Shown: positions 9,508 to 18,772 of the stretch, piece after piece
Layout of the letters: the number at the start of each line of letters is the position of its first letter
Numbering within the stretch: position 1 is the first letter of the stretch
Source: Flaviramulus multivorans
GTDB lineage: Bacteria > Bacteroidota > Bacteroidia > Flavobacteriales > Flavobacteriaceae
NCBI RefSeq assembly: GCF_021728415.1
Contig: NZ_JAKKDV010000002.1
Span: forward strand, 558,001-622,000
Reading direction: 5' to 3'
DNA length: 64,000 bases
Notes under the pieces: model-generated
Told to the model about the DNA's origin: nothing
The model's database searches: none
Seen by the model: the letters and a program-made list of their open reading frames with translations, nothing else
Made by a program: the position numbers and the translations under genes

Positions 9508-12500
9508 ATGACTAATTCAAAAACCTTCATTACATTACTTTTCGCATTTTGCTTACTTTTTTCCGTAAATGCACAAGAAACCAAAAAAGATTCCACCTTA
9601 TCAGGTCTTAAGTTTAGAAGCATAGGTCCCGCTTTCATGTCGGGTAGAATTGCTGACATTGCCATAGACCCAACCAACCAAAATATTTGGTATGTTGCTG
9701 TAGGATCTGGCGGTGTATGGAAAACAATAAATGCCGGAACAACTTGGACTCCCTTGACCGACAAGGAATCATTTTATTCAACAGGTTGCTTAACTCTAGA
9801 CCCTAATAATCCAAATACTATTTGGCTAGGTACAGGCGAGAATGTAGGTGGGCGTCATGTTGGTATCGGCGATGGTGTTTATGTAAGCTACGATGCTGGA
9901 AAAACATGGAAAAACAAAGGGCTAAAAAAATCTGAACACATTTCTAAAATCATTGTCAACCCAAAAAACTCTAACGAAATTTGGGTAGCTGCCCAAGGGC
10001 CTCTTTGGAGTTCTGGAGGTGAACGCGGTTTATACAAAACAACTGATGGCGGTGAAACATGGAGACTTGTTTTAAGTAGTAATGAATGGACAGGTGTTAC
10101 TGATTTAGTAATGGACCCAAGAAATGAAAAAATCTTATACGCTGCAACGTGGCAACGTCACAGAACCGTTGCCGCTTATGTTGGTGGTGGCGAAGGTACA
10201 GCCCTTTATAAAAGTATAGACGGTGGTGAAACATGGGATAAATTAAAAACTGGGCTACCCAGTAGTGATAAAAGTATAGACGGTGGTGAAACATGGGATA
10301 AATTAAAAACTGAACTACCTAGTAGTGATATGGGAAAAATTGGTTTAGCCATTTCGCCAATTAATCCAGATGTATTATATGCAGCTATTGAATTAGACAG
10401 AAAAAAAGGAGCTGTTTATCGCTCTAATAACATGGGCGCAAGTTGGGAAAAAATGTCTAACACCGTTTCAGGAGGAACAGGACCACATTACTATCAAGAG
10501 TTAGTGGCTTCTCCTCATGTATTTGACAAAATATACCTTATGGATGTACGTGTTCAGGTATCGGAAGATGGTGGAAAAACTTTCTATACTATGAATGAAA
10601 GTAATAAGCATTCTGATAATCATTCGATGACATTTAAACCTAATGATCCTAATTACTTACTAGTAGGAACAGATGGTGGTATTTATGAATCGTTTGATGA
10701 CACAAAAACCTGGAAATTTGTAAATAATCTACCCATTACACAGTTTTATAAAGTGGCTGTGGATGACGCAAAACCTTTTTACAATATTTTCGGTGGAACC
10801 CAAGATAATAATTCACAAGGTGGTCCTTCAAGAACTTTAAGGTCTAACGGTATAGCAAATTCTGATTGGTTTGTACTTTTAGGTGGTGATGGTCATCAAC
10901 CAGCTACTGAACCTGGTAATCCAGATATAGTATATGCTCAGTCACAACAAGGAAATTTACATCGTGTAGATAGAACAACAGGCGAAGCGGTTTTTATTAA
11001 ACCACAAGAAGGTATTGACGAACCCTATGAGCGTAATAATTGGGATTCACCAATTATAGTTAGCTATCACGATTCTAAACGAATTTATTTTGGAACGCAA
11101 CGTGTTTGGAGGTCTGATAACAGGGGTGATAGTTGGACACCGATTTCAAAAGATTTAACCAAAAACGAAGAACGCATAACCTTACCAATAATGGGTAAAC
11201 AGATGAGTTGGGATGCTGCTTGGGATGTTTATGCTATGTCAACTTATAATACAATTACATCGCTTTCGGAATCTCCTTTAGATGAAAATATTATTTATGC
11301 TGGTACCGATGATGGCATTATTCAATACACAAAAAATGGAGGTGAAACTTGGACAAAAGTTCTAGTTTCTAGTTTACCAAATGTACCGTCAACCGCGTTT
11401 GTAAACGATATAAAAGCAGATTTACATGATTCGAAAACAGTTTATGTAGCTTTAGATAATCATAAATATGGCGACTACAAACCCTATTTATTAAAAAGCA
11501 CTAATGGTGGAGCTTCATGGAAATCTATTACTAATGGAATTCCTGAAAACACTTTAGTTTGGAGATTGGTGCAAGACCATGTAAATCCTAACTTAATGTT
11601 TTTGGCAACTGAATATGGTATTTATTTATCATTAAATCAAGGTGAAAAATGGATGAAGTTTTCAGAAGGATTGCCAACCATTTCATTTAGAGATATAGCT
11701 ATTCAAAAACGAGAAAACGATTTGGTTGCTGCATCATTTGGTCGTGGATTCTATGTACTTGATGATTATAGTCCATTAAGAAGCATGAACGTAAATGACT
11801 TTTCAAACCCTAAATTATTTAAACCTAGAAAAGCATTACAATACAACCCTATTAGTGGGGGAACTTCTAGCCAAGGTGAAAGTTATTTCACAGCTGATAA
11901 TCCAGATTTTGGCGCAGTATTTACTTATTATTTACCCAAAAACTTTGAAAGTTTAAAATCTATCCGTCAGAAGAGAGAAAAGACGCTTAAGAAAGAAAAT
12001 AAGAATATTCCTTTTCCTGGTTGGGATGCTTTAGACGAAGAGAAAAATGAAGAAAGTGCATCCATTATTTTAGTTATTAAGGATAGTAAAGGAAATTTTG
12101 TAACACGCGCAAATGCGCCTTATAAAAAAGGATTTAATCGTGTTGCTTGGAACTTAAGAACTCCAATGCAAACCTCATTAAATATGAATAGAATTAATGA
12201 CGATCCTACAGAATCTCGAGGTACTACTTATGCTGATGAAGGTACTTATACGGTTACTATGTTTTCGAATATTAAGGGAGACATCACAGCCTTATCAGCA
12301 CCACAAACTTTTGAGGTTGAAATTATTAAGGAAAATGTTCTTAAAAACCCAATGAGTAGTAATATTGACACTTATATGGAAGATCTTAAAACATTCAAAA
12401 CTCAGTTGGAAATCACTTTGAATAATTTTAGAAATGCCTCAAAAAAATTAGAAGCATTTGATAAAGCTACAGCTTACATAGATGGAGAACCTGGTGATTT

Positions 12501-12801
12501 AGAAAAAGAGATTGGTGATTTAAAAGCTCAACTACAAGCACTAAACCAAAAACTTAACGGAAATTCTTCTAAAGATGAAATTGGTGAAAAAGATGTACTA
12601 TCAATCTCATCAAGATTATCTGTGGCTCAAAGAGGTTTTAGAACTATTTACGGACCAACAAAAATGCACATGGAAAGTTTAGATATGGCGAAAGCACTCT
12701 TTAATAGGATTAAGCCACTACTAGATAAATTTATTAATGTTGACATTCCTACTTTAGAGGAAAAATTATTAAACGCTGGTGTACCTCCCATTTTGGATTA
12801 A
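9508..12801 (+). CDS. large secreted Asp-box (BNR/VPS10-like) beta-propeller protein
   Basis: The 1097-residue protein has a signal peptide (LLFSVNAQE). Many Asp-box motifs of the form SxDxGxTW follow (TINAGTTWTPL, TTDGGETWRLV, SIDGGETWDKL, KNGGETWTKV, STNGGASWKSI), which mark sortilin/VPS10-like propellers; they run over about residues 25-760. The C-terminal 300 residues hold a beta-rich domain and a long helical, coiled-coil-like stretch. The family is common in Bacteroidota as a WD40/YVTN/BNR repeat protein of unknown role; no catalytic motif is evident. One Asp-box segment of 20 residues is present as a near-exact tandem duplicate encoded at 10208-10327, which gives this copy one extra repeat. 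A strong hairpin terminator lies 20 bp downstream. Confidence 0.85.
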   Translation: MTNSKTFITLLFAFCLLFSVNAQETKKDSTLSGLKFRSIGPAFMSGRIADIAIDPTNQNIWYVAVGSGGVWKTINAGTTWTPLTDKESFYSTGCLTLDPNNPNTIWLGTGENVGGRHVGIGDGVYVSYDAGKTWKNKGLKKSEHISKIIVNPKNSNEIWVAAQGPLWSSGGERGLYKTTDGGETWRLVLSSNEWTGVTDLVMDPRNEKILYAATWQRHRTVAAYVGGGEGTALYKSIDGGETWDKLKTGLPSSDKSIDGGETWDKLKTELPSSDMGKIGLAISPINPDVLYAAIELDRKKGAVYRSNNMGASWEKMSNTVSGGTGPHYYQELVASPHVFDKIYLMDVRVQVSEDGGKTFYTMNESNKHSDNHSMTFKPNDPNYLLVGTDGGIYESFDDTKTWKFVNNLPITQFYKVAVDDAKPFYNIFGGTQDNNSQGGPSRTLRSNGIANSDWFVLLGGDGHQPATEPGNPDIVYAQSQQGNLHRVDRTTGEAVFIKPQEGIDEPYERNNWDSPIIVSYHDSKRIYFGTQRVWRSDNRGDSWTPISKDLTKNEERITLPIMGKQMSWDAAWDVYAMSTYNTITSLSESPLDENIIYAGTDDGIIQYTKNGGETWTKVLVSSLPNVPSTAFVNDIKADLHDSKTVYVALDNHKYGDYKPYLLKSTNGGASWKSITNGIPENTLVWRLVQDHVNPNLMFLATEYGIYLSLNQGEKWMKFSEGLPTISFRDIAIQKRENDLVAASFGRGFYVLDDYSPLRSMNVNDFSNPKLFKPRKALQYNPISGGTSSQGESYFTADNPDFGAVFTYYLPKNFESLKSIRQKREKTLKKENKNIPFPGWDALDEEKNEESASIILVIKDSKGNFVTRANAPYKKGFNRVAWNLRTPMQTSLNMNRINDDPTESRGTTYADEGTYTVTMFSNIKGDITALSAPQTFEVEIIKENVLKNPMSSNIDTYMEDLKTFKTQLEITLNNFRNASKKLEAFDKATAYIDGEPGDLEKEIGDLKAQLQALNQKLNGNSSKDEIGEKDVLSISSRLSVAQRGFRTIYGPTKMHMESLDMAKALFNRIKPLLDKFINVDIPTLEEKLLNAGVPPILD
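10208..10327 (+). repeat. 60-bp in-frame tandem duplication inside the Asp-box gene
   Basis: Two adjacent 60-bp units (10208-10267 and 10268-10327) differ at only three bases. They encode KSIDGGETWDKLKTGLPSSD and KSIDGGETWDKLKTELPSSD. Such high nucleotide identity between neighbouring repeats, unlike the diverged Asp boxes elsewhere in the gene, indicates a recent duplication. Confidence 0.95.
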
Positions 12802-12821
12802 TTTTATAAAGTATAGAAATG

Positions 12822-12852
12822 GAAAAGCTCGTAAATAATTTACGAGCTTTTC
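12822..12852. terminator. bidirectional hairpin terminator
   Basis: GAAAAGCTCGTAAA pairs with TTTACGAGCTTTTC (14 bp) around a 3-base loop. It lies between the convergent Asp-box gene (stop at 12801) and the sucrose phosphorylase gene (stop at 12907), with A/T tracts on both sides of the stem. Confidence 0.85.
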
Positions 12853-12906
12853 TCCTACTAATTCCAGTACTCTAAATACTGAGAACAAACACTTAATTAA
12901 ACATTT

Positions 12907-14658
12907 TTAATTTTTAAAATTCATAGCTTTTTTAATTCCGTTTTCTGAATAATGTATACTAAAATTGAATGTTTCTAGATTTCCTTTTAATTGGGCAAAT
13001 TCACTCTGATTCGTCCAAGTTATATCAATTTCATTATCACTATTTTCAGTTATTTCAATCTCACCTAAAAAGGCTTTTGAAGTATTTCGCAATCGCATTA
13101 TTTTAAGCTGATTCAAAACCACATCTTTTTTTAAACCTCTCTCAATATCAGCTTTTGATAATGTTGTACGGTTGATTTCCTTATGTCCAGCACTTCCTCC
13201 TTTATCAGCAGCTTCATAATCGTTTTTTCCAGCAAAAATATCTAAATACCAAACTTGCGGAATCCCAGGCATAAACATTTGAATAGCTCTTGCAAGTAAT
13301 AATTTTTGTTCGTTTTCGCCTAAAGCGCTAAAATAAGTGGCATTAATTTGATAGTAAGATATCTTGTTGCCAGAAGCATCATAAAGATTCTTAACACGTC
13401 CACCACGCTCTAATATTTTAGACATTATAGATGCTATTTCATCGTCTTCTAATAATCCTTTATTATATCTACCATTAACCTCTTTGCCCTTTAAATCTAA
13501 AACCGGAATCCCATCATGACACCCTAACATATTCACGGTTTTATAACCCTTATTTATAATTTCTTTAGCCCATGTTAAAAGTGCTTTACTCGTATTACTT
13601 TCTAGGGTATGTATAATCAATCCAGGTAAGAAAAAATCATAAATATAGTAGCCTTCTTTAGCTACTTCATCATGCAAGCCCAAGCCATATTCTGCATGAA
13701 TTTCTGGCAATAGCATAAGCTCATTTTTATTTGCAATTTGCTTGATGCGTTCTAAATAATTCCATGTCCCAGGTTTATTAAAAAAGTTAGATTGACCAAT
13801 TTCCTTGTGTAAATATGCAAAGGCATCCAATCGTAAAATTTTGCAACCAAAATCTTTTAGTTTGGAAAGTGTTTCTTCATAGAAGTCCCAAACTAATGGA
13901 GATTTAGCATTCACATCCATTTGTCCTAAATAAGACCTGTTTTTTTCAACCACTGAAATAATCTCATTCTTAAACTTATCACTTTCTTCAAAATTCAAAG
14001 TTTTAAAATCTTGGTTTTGCTTGATAGCATTGTTAACCTTATCACAAATTGATTTAGCTTGTTCATAACTTAACCCTTGAATATTTTCTAAATCCTTTTC
14101 GTTAATTTCGTTATACTTTATCTCTTGGTAAAATGTGTTCCAATAGGGTTTCTCAGAACCATCAGGAAAAATTACTTTTAAAATAGGAAGACCCGGTTTT
14201 CTCATAAATAATTTACTGAGAAACTCTTCTTTTGGCACTATTATGCCATCCTTATTCATCGTTCCGTTACCTTCCCAAAAGGTATTCCAGTTTATAAAAA
14301 AATCTTTGAATTTTGATTTTTCTCCTTTTTCTAGTAAATCCTTAAATTGAGGTGATGCCACAGACAAGTGATTTAAAACAATATCAAATTTTAATTGAAT
14401 ATTCAATTTCTCTAAATCTTCTAAATCAGAATCTGAAACTAACTCCTTATTAAGATCATAATCTATAACAGAAAATCCACGATCTAAATCACTATTAAAA
14501 AAAGTAGGAAGCACATAAAATAAGGAAAATACATCTTTAAACTCAGTAGTCTTAAGCATGTTAATCGTATCACCTAGCTTTTCTCCAATGCTATCAGGAT
14601 ATGCATTAAGCATAACACCGTTATAATCATCTCGATTTGAGTTTTTACTTTCTAACAT
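12907..14658 (-). CDS. GH13_18 sucrose phosphorylase (or close glucoside phosphorylase)
   Basis: The 583-residue protein has no signal peptide, so it is cytoplasmic. The N-terminus (NGVMLNAYPDSIGEKLGDTI, then LDRGFSVIDYDL) is characteristic of GH13 subfamily 18. The GH13 regions are visible: DIVLNH (I), LRLDAFAYLHKEIG with the nucleophile Asp (II), LLPEIHAEYG with the acid/base Glu (III), and LGCHDGIPVLD with the transition-state Asp (IV). The enzyme would split sucrose with phosphate to glucose-1-phosphate and fructose. The fructokinase gene lies 5 bp upstream and would use the fructose. GH13_18 also contains sucrose-6'-phosphate, glucosylglycerol and glucosylglycerate phosphorylases; sucrose is preferred here because of the fructokinase and GH32 context. 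A LacI-type operator lies in front of this two-gene unit. Confidence 0.85.
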   Translation of the reverse strand: MLESKNSNRDDYNGVMLNAYPDSIGEKLGDTINMLKTTEFKDVFSLFYVLPTFFNSDLDRGFSVIDYDLNKELVSDSDLEDLEKLNIQLKFDIVLNHLSVASPQFKDLLEKGEKSKFKDFFINWNTFWEGNGTMNKDGIIVPKEEFLSKLFMRKPGLPILKVIFPDGSEKPYWNTFYQEIKYNEINEKDLENIQGLSYEQAKSICDKVNNAIKQNQDFKTLNFEESDKFKNEIISVVEKNRSYLGQMDVNAKSPLVWDFYEETLSKLKDFGCKILRLDAFAYLHKEIGQSNFFNKPGTWNYLERIKQIANKNELMLLPEIHAEYGLGLHDEVAKEGYYIYDFFLPGLIIHTLESNTSKALLTWAKEIINKGYKTVNMLGCHDGIPVLDLKGKEVNGRYNKGLLEDDEIASIMSKILERGGRVKNLYDASGNKISYYQINATYFSALGENEQKLLLARAIQMFMPGIPQVWYLDIFAGKNDYEAADKGGSAGHKEINRTTLSKADIERGLKKDVVLNQLKIMRLRNTSKAFLGEIEITENSDNEIDITWTNQSEFAQLKGNLETFNFSIHYSENGIKKAMNFKN

Positions 14659-14663
14659 TGACT

Positions 14664-15590
14664 TTATAATAGTTTAGATAAAATATTAATATTATCTGGC
14701 AGCCTTCCAACATTTTGAAGCTTTAAAGCGGCCAATTGTAAAGCGACTTCTAAACATTCTTCCATAGTTTTTTTCTTTATATAAGCAAATAAGAAGCCTG
14801 ACCAAAAAGCATCACCCGCGCCAGTAGCATCCATAACTTGTTCAATTTTTATTGCCGGTAATTGTATGGTTTCTTTATCTATTTGAGATAGTTTAACACC
14901 CTGACTACCTAATGTTAGGCATACCGTATTAACACCCAAATCATGAAAAAAATCGAATATTTCTTGATGGGGTAATTTTTGTTCAAAAAGCCTAAACATA
15001 TCGTCTTCGCTAATTTTAACCAATGGATTAAACTTGCAATACGTTTTAATTACTGTAAGCGCTTCCTCTCTTGAGTTCCAAAGCTTTTTAGCATAATTAA
15101 TGTCTATACTTAATTTACATCCTAAGTTAAAGGCCTCTTCAGCCTTAGATAAAATAGTTGTCTGAGCTGGAATTTTACTTAAAGCAAAACAGGTTGTGTG
15201 AAAAATGTTCGTGTCAGAAAGCATTTCTTTTGAAATTTGACTTTCTACAATATAAGCATCGGCTTCTCTAAATGGTATAAAATCAGGAGTACCATCTGTT
15301 CTTGAAACAAAAATAACACTTGTTGGTTTAGTAATTATTTTATGAATAGAATCTGTATTAACTCCTACTTCGGCAAGTCTTTCAAAAATATATTCCCCAA
15401 AACCATCATCACCAACTGTAGCGACTAATACGGATTTAAGCCCTAATCTAGCAGAATTCATAGCAACGTTTGCCGGAGAGCCTCCTAAATAACGATGATA
15501 ATCTCTGGTTTGATTGATTTGAGCGCCTATTTGATGACCAATAAAGTCTACAAGCACTTCGCCTACAGATAAAATATCAATACTTTTCAA
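14664..15590 (-). CDS. PfkB-family sugar kinase, probably fructokinase
   Basis: The 308-residue protein has the ribokinase/PfkB fold. The N-terminal substrate motif GGSPANVAMNSARLG and the C-terminal anion-hole and catalytic motif DATGAGDAFWSGF are intact. It begins with the family-typical ILSVGEVLVDFIG. It would phosphorylate fructose at the expense of ATP in the cytoplasm. Fructose as substrate is inferred from the adjacent sucrose phosphorylase and the GH32 gene in the same regulon, not from a specificity motif. It is the first gene of a two-gene unit with a perfect 18-bp operator at 15678-15695, 88 bp upstream of its start. Confidence 0.88.
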   Translation of the reverse strand: MKSIDILSVGEVLVDFIGHQIGAQINQTRDYHRYLGGSPANVAMNSARLGLKSVLVATVGDDGFGEYIFERLAEVGVNTDSIHKIITKPTSVIFVSRTDGTPDFIPFREADAYIVESQISKEMLSDTNIFHTTCFALSKIPAQTTILSKAEEAFNLGCKLSIDINYAKKLWNSREEALTVIKTYCKFNPLVKISEDDMFRLFEQKLPHQEIFDFFHDLGVNTVCLTLGSQGVKLSQIDKETIQLPAIKIEQVMDATGAGDAFWSGFLFAYIKKKTMEECLEVALQLAALKLQNVGRLPDNINILSKLL

Positions 15591-15677
15591 ATTTAGTTTA
15601 GATTAGTTTATTAACGGCAAATTACAATTACAATCTCCATTAAATAAAATTTTGAGCGTAAAAGTGTTTTTTAGTTA

Positions 15678-15695
15678 TACGAAATCGATTTCGTA
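15678..15695. promoter_or_regulatory. LacI-type operator upstream of fructokinase
   Basis: TACGAAATCGATTTCGTA is a perfect 18-bp palindrome with the CG-centred form of LacI-family operators. It shares CGAAAwCGwTTTCG with three other sites in the locus. It lies between the MFS gene stop (15737) and the fructokinase start (15590). Confidence 0.8.
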
Positions 15696-15736
15696 ACTAC
15701 CAATTTTAGTGAATTATAATACTAAACTAAAGGTGT

Positions 15737-16894
15737 TTAATTATTGTTTTTCTTAAATAATAAAATGAGTGATGCCAAAATTGTTAATAATAACAAAGAA
15801 AAAAAGCTAATTTTTAAGCTAAAGGCATTTGAAATATAACCTAATATAACTGGCCCTAAAAGAAAACCAACGAACCCAACGCCAGACACAAATGAAATGC
15901 CCACGGATGCTTTTATACCTTTCGTTTTTCCAGCGATTCTAAATAATTCAGGGATAATTACTGATAATCCAAGTCCTATAATTCCAAATCCTAAGATAGT
16001 AATGAAAAAATGAGCCGATAGAATACACAAATAGCCAAAACATGCCAATATACATCCCAAAAGAATAATTTTTATGGAACCTATTCGCTCACTTATTTTA
16101 TCTCCAAAAAACCGTCCTATGGTCATAGTTGTTGAAAATACGATAAACCCAATCCCTGCTAAATTATTTTTAGCAACCCTAACAACGTCGGTGAAATAAA
16201 GTGTACTCCAATGTTCTATAGCCCCTTCGCTACACATAATAACAAAGGCTATTAAGGCTATAACATATAAAGGTTTGAGTGTTTTAAAATGGAAGCTTGT
16301 TTTCTCCTTTGATATGGCTTTTTCAGCAATATGAAGGTAATATTTTCCTAAGATTAAATTAACCAATATGATAAACAACACCATAACGACCATGTGATAA
16401 AATGGCTTTGAGAAAAATGGCATTAAAAAACTCCCAAACATTGCCCCTAACACACCTCCTAAGCTAAAAAACCCATGAGCAGCAGACATGATGTTGCATG
16501 AGTTCCTTCTTTCAACTTCTGAGACTAAAGCGTTCATAGCCACATCAGTAGTTCCTAAAAATATTCCAGCAAAAAATAATGAAGCACAAAGCGTTAAATA
16601 ACTTGGAGCTAACAACGGTAACAAAAATGCCATTGAAAATAATAAAACGCCAATTAACGTATAGCGCCCTAAGCCTATTTTTTTACTCAAAAACGGTACA
16701 AATGGAATAAATAATAGCACGCCTAAAGCAAGACAAAATAGCGCCAATCCCAATTCTGAATCATTAAGTTTTAGTTTTTCCTTTACATAAGGAATATATA
16801 ATACCCAAGTACCAATTATGAAGTTTAAAGAACTAAACACCCAAACTGGTGCAAAATATTTAAGATTGGTTAAGATTAATTTGAGTGAGTTCAT
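15737..16894 (-). CDS. MFS transporter (12-helix type)
   Basis: The 385-residue hydrophobic protein shows the repeated helix pattern of the major facilitator superfamily, with about 12 membrane segments. SKKIGLGRYTLIG between helices 2 and 3 matches the position of the MFS loop motif, and NIMSAAHGFFSLGGVLGA is reminiscent of the YbjJ-like branch. It is the last gene of the run GH97 - MFS - MFS - trehalase - MFS and starts 9 bp after the trehalase stop. Its likely role is sugar uptake or efflux across the inner membrane; the substrate cannot be read from the sequence. Confidence 0.8.
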   Translation of the reverse strand: MNSLKLILTNLKYFAPVWVFSSLNFIIGTWVLYIPYVKEKLKLNDSELGLALFCLALGVLLFIPFVPFLSKKIGLGRYTLIGVLLFSMAFLLPLLAPSYLTLCASLFFAGIFLGTTDVAMNALVSEVERRNSCNIMSAAHGFFSLGGVLGAMFGSFLMPFFSKPFYHMVVMVLFIILVNLILGKYYLHIAEKAISKEKTSFHFKTLKPLYVIALIAFVIMCSEGAIEHWSTLYFTDVVRVAKNNLAGIGFIVFSTTMTIGRFFGDKISERIGSIKIILLGCILACFGYLCILSAHFFITILGFGIIGLGLSVIIPELFRIAGKTKGIKASVGISFVSGVGFVGFLLGPVILGYISNAFSLKISFFSLLLLTILASLILLFKKNNN

Positions 16895-16903
16895 TTATGG
16901 ACT

Positions 16904-18772
16904 TTAGAAAATCTTTTCGGGTTCTATAAGTTTGTTTAAATTTTGAATGTATCGATTTTCTAATAAGGATAACCCATATTGATATGAAGCATTCATCCAG
17001 CCAAATCCTTCTTGAGAAATATATTCAAAGTCGGTACCAACGTTTCCGTATTCTGCAAATACTTTATGAGTGGCTTCAACAACATCATATTTCTCTGGAA
17101 TAGTACCGTTATAATCCACTGCATTCTTAATAATCATGAATAGCCAACGGTAAATTAATTCTTGAGCTTCTTTATTAAAACCGTAATTAATCAGTCCTTT
17201 CCAAATCATCATTTGGTGTGGTGCCCAACCATTAGGATAATCCCACTGGCGTGCAGGGCGCTCTTCTGAAATGTCTCCTCTACTCGCTTTAGTACTTCCA
17301 GCAATTCCTCCTTTTTCTTTTAAAAGTGGCAATGCATTTTTAACTAATACTGTGGCTTGTTCTTTACTAGCTAAATTACACCATAGCGGCGTGAATGTAG
17401 TTGCAGCCACAAATGTAGATTGAGTTTTAGTAACATGATTATAGTCTACATACAACCCTAAGTCAGCATTCCAACAAAACGTATTAACTAACTGCTTTCT
17501 ATTGTCAGCTTTTTTAAACCAATACGAACTTGTGTATGAATTTGAATTCGCATTAAAGGAATCATCAAAAACATTTTTTATCAATTCCGCAAAATCTAAT
17601 TCATATTTGTACAGTAACACATTAAGTTCTACCAAATTTAAATCGGCACAATTACCTTCAATTCTATAAGAAGTATCGTGCCCCGACTCTCTTACGGTTC
17701 TATCATGGAGAAAGTAAGTATCTAAAAAATCATTTTGCAATTCACCTTTCTGATATTTAGTAATGTAATCTTCAATGCTACAATTAACCTCTGCTGCAAA
17801 AGGTTTTAAAACAGCATCATAATGGCCTTCTTCACATTCAGGAGGTATTCCCAACCCTTCGGCTAAGTATCTATTTAATCCATTTTCTGTAAGTCTTTTA
17901 CCTTTAACCATCCAAACGGATTCATACTCTTTAATTGCTGTTTTTAAATGGCTTTTTAACCAATTTTTATCGTTAGTAATTTCAAAAACTTCACGAATTA
18001 AACTCGTATAAAATGGTGGTTGTGTTCGTGTTAAATAATAAGACCTGTTGGCATTTAATATTTTTCCGTAATGTTCTATTTCATATTGAAAATTATCCGC
18101 CATAGCTTTTGCTAAATCCACTTTCCCATCAACGAGCAACCCAACGGACTCGAAATAGCTATCCCAACCGTACATTTCATTAAATCTTCCTCCTGGAACC
18201 ACAAAAGGAACACCTTTAATTTCTCCATTTTCCTTTTCTAATTTCAATGATAAAATACCTGGTTTATCATTTAATGATTTTACAAATTCTGGAGAAATAA
18301 CTTCAGGCAACTTAGCCGCATTTATATTTAATTTTGTCTCTAGAGTCTTATAGTAATTAAAAGCTAAGTCATCTTGAAAAGGAATGTATATCGGGAGTTT
18401 TTCTGCAGTTAGTGATTCATTTTTTGTGTCTGAAATCAGTTTTTCAACACCTTGGGCGTCCATGCTTCTTGTTAACCCTTTCCAGTAAAAATCACGAATC
18501 ATCCGGGATATTCGGCTTACAGGTGGTTCGTCAATTTTGTTTAATGGAATTTTTACAGACGTTTTACCGTCATACTTAGCGATAACCAATTCCTGTAGCA
18601 AGTTAGATAGCTGATACGTTCCCTTTATAACATGCTTTGTACCATCTTCAGAAATTAGATCAAATGCCTTTGGTCCCTTATCTTCAATGGTTATTTTCTT
18701 ATCGCCATCAGTATCTTCTTGAAGCAGTAGTCTACTTAAAGTATCTTCAATTTGTAGATTAAAAACCTTCAT
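16904..18772 (-). CDS. GH37 alpha,alpha-trehalase of the neutral (calcium-loop) type
   Basis: The 622-residue protein lacks a signal peptide, so trehalose is probably cleaved to two glucoses in the cytoplasm. Both trehalase signatures are present: PGGRFNEMYGWDSYF (193-207) and RQWDYPNGWAP (508-518). The catalytic acid is probably D366 in RESGHDTSYR and the base E560 in IPEKYD, 194 residues apart. The N-terminus carries DTDGDKKITIEDKGPK (20-35), which closely resembles the EF-hand-like calcium loop of fungal neutral trehalases (D-x-D ... ITIED-x-GPK). The segment RDFYWKGLTRSMDAQGVE also fits that group. The long N-terminal phospho-regulated tail of the fungal enzymes is absent. The start overlaps the stop of the upstream MFS gene (TAATG), a sign of translational coupling. 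Confidence 0.92.
   Translation of the reverse strand: MKVFNLQIEDTLSRLLLQEDTDGDKKITIEDKGPKAFDLISEDGTKHVIKGTYQLSNLLQELVIAKYDGKTSVKIPLNKIDEPPVSRISRMIRDFYWKGLTRSMDAQGVEKLISDTKNESLTAEKLPIYIPFQDDLAFNYYKTLETKLNINAAKLPEVISPEFVKSLNDKPGILSLKLEKENGEIKGVPFVVPGGRFNEMYGWDSYFESVGLLVDGKVDLAKAMADNFQYEIEHYGKILNANRSYYLTRTQPPFYTSLIREVFEITNDKNWLKSHLKTAIKEYESVWMVKGKRLTENGLNRYLAEGLGIPPECEEGHYDAVLKPFAAEVNCSIEDYITKYQKGELQNDFLDTYFLHDRTVRESGHDTSYRIEGNCADLNLVELNVLLYKYELDFAELIKNVFDDSFNANSNSYTSSYWFKKADNRKQLVNTFCWNADLGLYVDYNHVTKTQSTFVAATTFTPLWCNLASKEQATVLVKNALPLLKEKGGIAGSTKASRGDISEERPARQWDYPNGWAPHQMMIWKGLINYGFNKEAQELIYRWLFMIIKNAVDYNGTIPEKYDVVEATHKVFAEYGNVGTDFEYISQEGFGWMNASYQYGLSLLENRYIQNLNKLIEPEKIF

Noticed and set aside
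10097-10294. Minus-strand frame with two copies of a YPMFHHRLYFY-like segment
   Set aside because: The repeated segment is just the antisense image of the 60-bp duplication in the Asp-box gene; no start context or family.
13310-13322. CGTTTTCG half of a LacI-type operator
   Set aside because: No matching left half and inside the sucrose phosphorylase coding sequence.
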